Positions 59,923 through 64,000 of a stretch of DNA of 64,000 bases are shown in pieces. Source of the DNA: Pseudomonadota bacterium (GTDB taxonomy: Bacteria > Myxococcota_A > Bradymonadia > Bradymonadales > GCA-2716585); NCBI GenBank assembly GCA_005804885.1, contig SYOX01000111.1:1-64000 (forward strand), given 5' to 3'. The notes under the pieces were generated by a model. The model ran no database searches and was not told the origin of the DNA. It saw nothing but the letters and a program-made list of their open reading frames with translations. The stretch's first letter is position 1. Every line of letters begins with the position of its first letter. Made by a program: the position numbers and the translations under genes.

Positions 59923-61580
59923 CGCCCCTCCTCTTCGTACTGTGTCACCTTTATCGTCTTGGGAATCGTAAACATGAACCTGCTCCCCACGCCCAGCTTC
60001 GACTTCACCTCCACCTGACCCCCCGTGCGCTCGACGAGCCGCTTGACGATCGTCAACCCTACGCCAGTCGTCTCGAGCTTGTCACGGGGGTTGAGCGTCT
60101 GGAACATCTCGAAGATACGCTCAGTGTGCTTCTCATCGATCCCGATCCCGTCGTCCTCGACCGTGAAGCGCCAGCACTCTCCGGCGTCCTGGCTCGACAC
60201 CACCACCTGCCCGCTCGCCTTGCCGTGGTGCTTGAGCGCGTTGTCGATCAAGTTCTGGAGGATCTGCTGCAGCTGAATCCTGTCGCAGGTCAGCACGGGC
60301 AGCTCACCCTCGATCTTCACCTCGAAGCCCTCCTTCTTCTCCCGAGCCTTCAGAAACTCCTCGACGACATCCCTCGCGTTGACCTCGCTGAGCACCATCG
60401 CCTGGCGGCCTGCCCTTGAATACTGCAGGATGCCCTCGATCAGGCCGTCCATTCGCATCACTCGACCCAGCAGCAGATCAAACCGGCGCTGACCCTCCTC
60501 GTCGATCTTATCCCGGTAATCTTCGGATAGCCACCCTGAGAGCTGGTGGATCGCGCGCAAAGGCGCCTTCAGATCATGCGACACGACGTAGGCAAACTGC
60601 TCCAACTCCTTGTTCATCTCCCGCAGGTTCACCGCCACACGCTCAAGGCTCTCCTGCGCTCGCCGACGCTCTGCGACCGTCGCCCCCAGGATGATCGTGA
60701 CAATCGACATCGAACTCAAGAAGGTCTGCACCAGCAAGAGTTGCTGGTTGAGGCTCCCCGAAGAAAATGGCCCCTGACCGTGGATCGTCCCCAGTATCGT
60801 CAAGCCCGTGGCCAGCAAGGCCAGCAGGGTCCAGACGCGAGCGTCAAAGCGAAACGCCGCCCACAGGACGAAAGGCAGCAGCAGGTAGGCCAGAGAGCCC
60901 ACCTGCGAGACGTCCAGCCAACCCCCGAAGAGCAAACCGCACATCAGTATCAGCCCGACGAAGAGCGACAGGAGCTCCAGCGGGCGACCCCCGCTCCAAC
61001 CCTCACTCCCGACCCCAGCCCAGCACAGCAGCACCGGCGACACGATCAACACGCCCGTCACGTCGCCCAGCCACCACGTGAACTGAACCGAAAAAAAGAG
61101 CGCCTCCGGCAGAAGACCGAAGGCGATCAGCGCCACCGGACCCACCATCGCGCTGATCAGACACATCCCGCACGCCACGAGCACGAACCTGAAACCATCC
61201 TGGGCGCGGCTGAAGAGGCTCGCGCTCAAGCCCAGCCGCTTGTAGAGCAACCCGCCCACGATCGCCTCTGCCGCATTGCCCCCCCCCGTGAGCATCGACA
61301 CCACGATCACCGAGCCCCACGGAGCCTCCGAGGTCTCCATCAAGAAGACGAGGTTGGCCACGAAAGCGCCCGCCGCGATCGAGGGCCAGACCCTCCACCC
61401 CAGGAGGACCACCGCCGCAAAGGCCAGGCCTGAAGGCGGCCACACCGGCGACGCGTTGCTCCCCTCGAAGGCCAGCAAGAGGGACAACCTCGCCAGGACA
61501 AAATAGACCAGCGCGACGCCAAGCAACGCCCCGATCTGATGCCACCACGGGGCGCCAGCGCTCAAAGGCTTGTCTGTCAT
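59919..61580 (-). CDS. MASE1-domain histidine kinase
   Basis: A 553-residue protein from MTDKPLSAGAPWWHQIG. Residues about 10-300 carry a MASE1 sensor with about eight membrane helices (FEGSNASPVWPPSGLAFAAV is the MASE1 signature). Then comes HisKA (QFAYVVSHDLKAPLRAIHQL) and HATPase (LQNLIDNALKHH, DDGIGIDEKH, GVGLTIVKRL). An ATG at 61607 is in frame but less well placed. It begins the phosphorelay operon. The ligand is unknown; MASE1 domains are found in many membrane sensors. Confidence 0.94.
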   Translation of the reverse strand: MTDKPLSAGAPWWHQIGALLGVALVYFVLARLSLLLAFEGSNASPVWPPSGLAFAAVVLLGWRVWPSIAAGAFVANLVFLMETSEAPWGSVIVVSMLTGGGNAAEAIVGGLLYKRLGLSASLFSRAQDGFRFVLVACGMCLISAMVGPVALIAFGLLPEALFFSVQFTWWLGDVTGVLIVSPVLLCWAGVGSEGWSGGRPLELLSLFVGLILMCGLLFGGWLDVSQVGSLAYLLLPFVLWAAFRFDARVWTLLALLATGLTILGTIHGQGPFSSGSLNQQLLLVQTFLSSMSIVTIILGATVAERRRAQESLERVAVNLREMNKELEQFAYVVSHDLKAPLRAIHQLSGWLSEDYRDKIDEEGQRRFDLLLGRVMRMDGLIEGILQYSRAGRQAMVLSEVNARDVVEEFLKAREKKEGFEVKIEGELPVLTCDRIQLQQILQNLIDNALKHHGKASGQVVVSSQDAGECWRFTVEDDGIGIDEKHTERIFEMFQTLNPRDKLETTGVGLTIVKRLVERTGGQVEVKSKLGVGSRFMFTIPKTIKVTQYEEEGR

Positions 61581-62167
61581 CGCCGTTCTTATTGAGTTAA
61601 TAGGCATTGTTGCGTGTTTTTACCTGTGTCTTCAGTGTGTGAAATAATATGCGCGTTCGTCGTCCCCTTTTCTGTCGCCCACGGGAAGATCGGGCCCAGA
61701 AGTTCGCGGTTGTGGGCACCGTTGCTCTCGATTTGCAGCATCGCGAAGAGCGCCTCTCCGTTGATATCCACTTCGGCTCGAGAGGTAGCACACCTGAACA
61801 GGATTTGGACGATCGGTCAACAGAAGAAGGAGACGCCAGCAGCGTACGATCGTTCTCACCAATGGTCCTGCGCAAGGTGCGTTCTGGCCACCGGAATTGA
61901 TCATCACGGCCAAATCGGCGCCCTCTTCCCCGACGGCGACGACCGCCCCTCGGATCTGGCCTTCCAGCTCTCAAGCCTCCACAAGCTCATCCTCAACCTC
62001 GACCCCTCGCTGGCCGTCTTCAGCTTCCTTGACTTGTACCTCGTTCAAGGCAAGGTCGCCCCTACGAACCTGCTCGGCGGCAGCTGGATTGTCGGCGGCG
62101 TCCAGATCCAGCAGTCTTCCGCCTCCGGTAAGCCCGGAGGGTTGGGCATCATCAAGAGGACCGATGG
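61581..62167. other. Gap of about 590 bases with possible gene remnant
   Basis: On the plus strand a frame to 62171 reads protein-like in its second half: DHHGQIGALFPDGDD, DLAFQLSSLHKLILNLDPSL, LLGGSWIVGGVQIQQ. It has no supported start, overlaps the HIT gene by four bases, and changes character upstream. It may be the 3' end of a decayed gene. AT-richer bases at about 61600-61660 could hold the promoter of the kinase operon. No other feature is seen. Confidence 0.35.
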
Positions 62168-62596
62168 ATGAGCACGATCTTCAAGAAAATTCTCGATGGA
62201 GAGGCGCCGGCCTCCTTCGTCTACCGGGATGATCGCGTGGCGGCCTTCATGGACATCCAGCCGGTCAACCCAGGCCACGTCCTGGTGGTGCCCATCGAGC
62301 CCGTCGAGCTGCTGCACGAGCTGGACGACGACACCTGCGGGCGCATGATGCAGGTGGCCAGGGCCATCTCGCTGGCCATCCGGCGCTCAGGGATCCCGTG
62401 CGAGGGCGTCAACCTCCTCATGGCCGACGGGGAGGCCGCAGGCCAGGAGGTCCCCCACGTCCACCTGCACGTCTTCCCGCGCCTGGCCGGCGACGGCTTC
62501 GGCCTCAAGTTCGCCCCCCGCTACTACAAGCTGCCGCCGCGCGCCGACCTCGACGCCGCCGCGTCGCAGATCAGGGCGGCGCTGGAGTCGCCCTGA
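62168..62596 (+). CDS. HIT-family (histidine triad) hydrolase
   Basis: A 142-residue protein, MSTIFKKILDGEAPASFVYR. It has the HIT core: FMDIQPVNPGHVLVVPIEPV, GVNLLMADGEAAGQEVPHVHLHVFPR (catalytic H-x-H-x-H). HIT proteins cleave nucleotide phosphoramidates or dinucleoside phosphates. Size and motifs fit the HinT/Fhit-like bacterial group. No operon partner follows closely. Confidence 0.95.
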   Translation: MSTIFKKILDGEAPASFVYRDDRVAAFMDIQPVNPGHVLVVPIEPVELLHELDDDTCGRMMQVARAISLAIRRSGIPCEGVNLLMADGEAAGQEVPHVHLHVFPRLAGDGFGLKFAPRYYKLPPRADLDAAASQIRAALESP

Positions 62597-62795
62597 TCGC
62601 CGCCTTGGCGGGATCTCCGGTTCGCGTCGAGGATCGCGCCGCTCGACCCCAGCTCAAAGGCCCGTCGGGCTGGGCGCGAGCCCTCCCCCCACGCCCTCGC
62701 CCCGTGTCAGGATGGCTCGCCTGTTGACGTCAGCAATCAACGCCCATGATATCCGCGTGTGATCTTCAACCTATTGTAACAAAAGGTGAATTTAT

Positions 62796-63557
62796 ATGTC
62801 TACTTCGGAGGGCGTCGTCTGGGTGGCGGCGCATCAGTTCTTCATCCGGGACCGGGATCTGCGGTGGGATGGGGCCTTTTCGAACGACCCCTGGTCGGGG
62901 GGGGATGGCCTCGGGGTCGCGCCGGGCCTCGTGGCCGTGCAGACCCCGCGGGCGGCGGGCTACGCGCCGGTCATCGTGGAGGTGCACGAGGGCGAGCCGG
63001 CGCCCTCGGAGGGTTACTGCAAGGTCACCGAGGCCAGCGTCGAGGTGAGCTCGGGGGCGCTGCTGGTCGAGGGGGAGGAGAACGACGCCTCGGGGTCGCC
63101 GGTCGAGGTGGCGCTGGCCGACGGGACCTGGCGCGTGCGCGTGCTCTACGCGGACCTGGACACGTGCACCTACGACGACGAGGACGGCGCCGATCATTAC
63201 GTCGTCCAGCTCTTCCCGGGCGAGGAGCGCGAGGCGGAGATCCTGGCGCCCTTCGAGAACGTCGATGATCCCGTGCGGGGTTACGAGGGCGGCGAGTCGG
63301 TCGAGGCGCTGCGCGAGGTCGCGAGCGTGGGCTCGGCGAGCGCGCGCTGCTCGGCGGTGGTGGCGCTGGCGCGCCTCGGCGCGCTGGACGAGGTGCTGGA
63401 TGTGGCGCAGGGGGGCGAGCCGAGGTCGACCCGAGTGGTCGCGGCCGGCGCGCTGTGGCTTGTCCAGGCCAGCGAGCAGCTGGGGGCGCTGGCGGCCAGC
63501 GAGGACGCCGCCGTGGCCCACATCGCCGAGATGGCGCTGGGGCGCCTTGGGGGGTGA
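62796..63557 (+). CDS. Unknown protein with helical-repeat C-terminus
   Basis: A 253-residue protein, MSTSEGVVWVAAHQFFIRD, with AAGGTGAATTTAT upstream. The N-terminal 140 residues look beta-rich, with an aromatic HQFFIRD opening, a G-G-D-G-L-G loop and PVIVEVHEGEP; an acidic patch follows (YDDEDGADHY). The C-terminal third (EALREVASVGSASARCSAVVALARLG, AAVAHIAEMALGRLGG) has HEAT-like helical repeats. No signal peptide. I do not recognise the family; an accessory protein-interaction role is possible. Confidence 0.65.
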   Translation: MSTSEGVVWVAAHQFFIRDRDLRWDGAFSNDPWSGGDGLGVAPGLVAVQTPRAAGYAPVIVEVHEGEPAPSEGYCKVTEASVEVSSGALLVEGEENDASGSPVEVALADGTWRVRVLYADLDTCTYDDEDGADHYVVQLFPGEEREAEILAPFENVDDPVRGYEGGESVEALREVASVGSASARCSAVVALARLGALDEVLDVAQGGEPRSTRVVAAGALWLVQASEQLGALAASEDAAVAHIAEMALGRLGG

Positions 63558-63784
63558 GGGCGCGCTCCCTCGGGGTGGCCCCTGGTCGAGCTCGTTTGAG
63601 GGCGCTCGGCCTGCGAGGGGGCAGGCATCGAATGCCTTGCATCGAGAAGGTGGCCCTTGGTCGAGCTCGTCTGGGGGCGCTCGACCTGAGCGAGCTTGTT
63701 CAGGGTGACGCCGAGGGTGGCGTCTGCCTTGCCCCGGACAGCGCTTGAGGGCGATCGACCTGGGCGAGCTTGTTCGAGGGCGGG
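63558..63784. repeat. Degenerate intergenic repeats
   Basis: Imperfect copies of TGGTCGAGCTCGTTTGAGGG occur at about 63583 and 63659, and related GACCTGAGCGAGCTTGTTCA and GACCTGGGCGAGCTTGTTCG at about 63682 and 63757. The stretch lies between the unknown gene and the convergent pseudouridine synthase gene. No gene is supported. Confidence 0.6.
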
Positions 63785-64000
63785 CTACTTGCGCCGCTTG
63801 GGCGCGCTGCGCGCGGGCTTGGGCGCGCTGCGCGCGGGCTTGGGTGCGCCGCGCGCGGGCTTGGGCGGGCGGGCCTTGTCCGGGGGCCCCTTCTTCTCGT
63901 CTTCTTGAGTTGTTACAGGGGGTTGGCCCTTCAGGAGGGCCGAGAAGCCGGAGGGGTTGCTCGCGCGCAGGGTGATCCGCTCCTGGGTCAGCGGGTGGGT
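63785..64000 (-). CDS. RluA-type pseudouridine synthase, 3' end only
   Basis: The last 71 codons of a minus-strand gene that runs out of the window. The visible part begins THPLTQERITLRASNPSGF, matching the H-P-x-T-x-E-R-x-x-L-x-A strand near the end of RluA-family synthases. A low-complexity Lys/Pro/Ala/Arg tail with the unit A-P-K-P-A-R-S repeated follows. The identification rests on this one block. The catalytic Asp region is outside the window. Confidence 0.6.
   Translation of the reverse strand, partial: THPLTQERITLRASNPSGFSALLKGQPPVTTQEDEKKGPPDKARPPKPARGAPKPARSAPKPARSAPKRRK

Overview
The window is one contiguous piece of high-GC bacterial chromosome. Several things point to a Myxococcota / former Deltaproteobacteria-type genome: a sigma-54 activator, a Ser/Thr kinase and adenylate cyclase in one operon, many lipoproteins, frequent GTG/TTG starts, an alpha-2-macroglobulin, MASE1 and hybrid histidine kinases, and SUKH- and EVE-type accessory genes. 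This placement is inference from gene content; no rRNA or tRNA gene was seen.

Layout. 1-4.7 kb: 3' end of a sigma-54 regulator, small membrane proteins, a repeat-rich non-coding stretch with a 65-nt inverted repeat, and AT-richer accessory genes (EVE domain). 4.7-12.5 kb (minus strand): a coupled signalling operon of adenylate cyclase, Ser/Thr kinase, LysM/FecR/beta-barrel protein and a very long Cys-rich Sel1 lipoprotein. 12.6-23.1 kb (minus strand): a compact biosynthetic-looking cluster of two APH-type kinases, a duplicated NMN-adenylyltransferase-like protein, an asparagine-synthetase-type amidotransferase, an MGT glycosyltransferase, a PIG-L deacetylase, a SPASM radical SAM enzyme and a chorismatase-like/radical SAM fusion. 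23.1-25.4 kb: SelO pseudokinase and an unknown gene.

25.5-36.5 kb (plus strand): a tightly packed cluster with a lipoprotein, an N-terminal glutamine amidase (NTAQ1), two tandem radical SAM enzymes of the tetraether/membrane-spanning-lipid synthase (Tes) type, and a dedicated type II fatty-acid set (two ketoreductases, hot-dog dehydratase, chain-length-factor-like and active ketosynthases, ACP), plus a class III aminotransferase and a membrane protein. I infer that it makes an unusual acyl chain or lipid; this is the strongest candidate for an undescribed system. The chorismatase/radical SAM cluster is the second.

36.6-43.6 kb: a small membrane protein, a thioester alpha-2-macroglobulin with a six-helix membrane insert, and PepD. 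43.6-52.2 kb: an accessory region with AT-richer lipoproteins, tandem unknown proteins, gene-end duplications, a 180-nt dispersed repeat, a GNAT, and a DoxX/LysR pair. 52.2-64 kb: a four-gene ABC-2 transporter/hydrolase operon, SUKH-like protein, GST, a three-gene two-component operon, a HIT protein, an unknown protein, and the 3' end of an RluA-type pseudouridine synthase.
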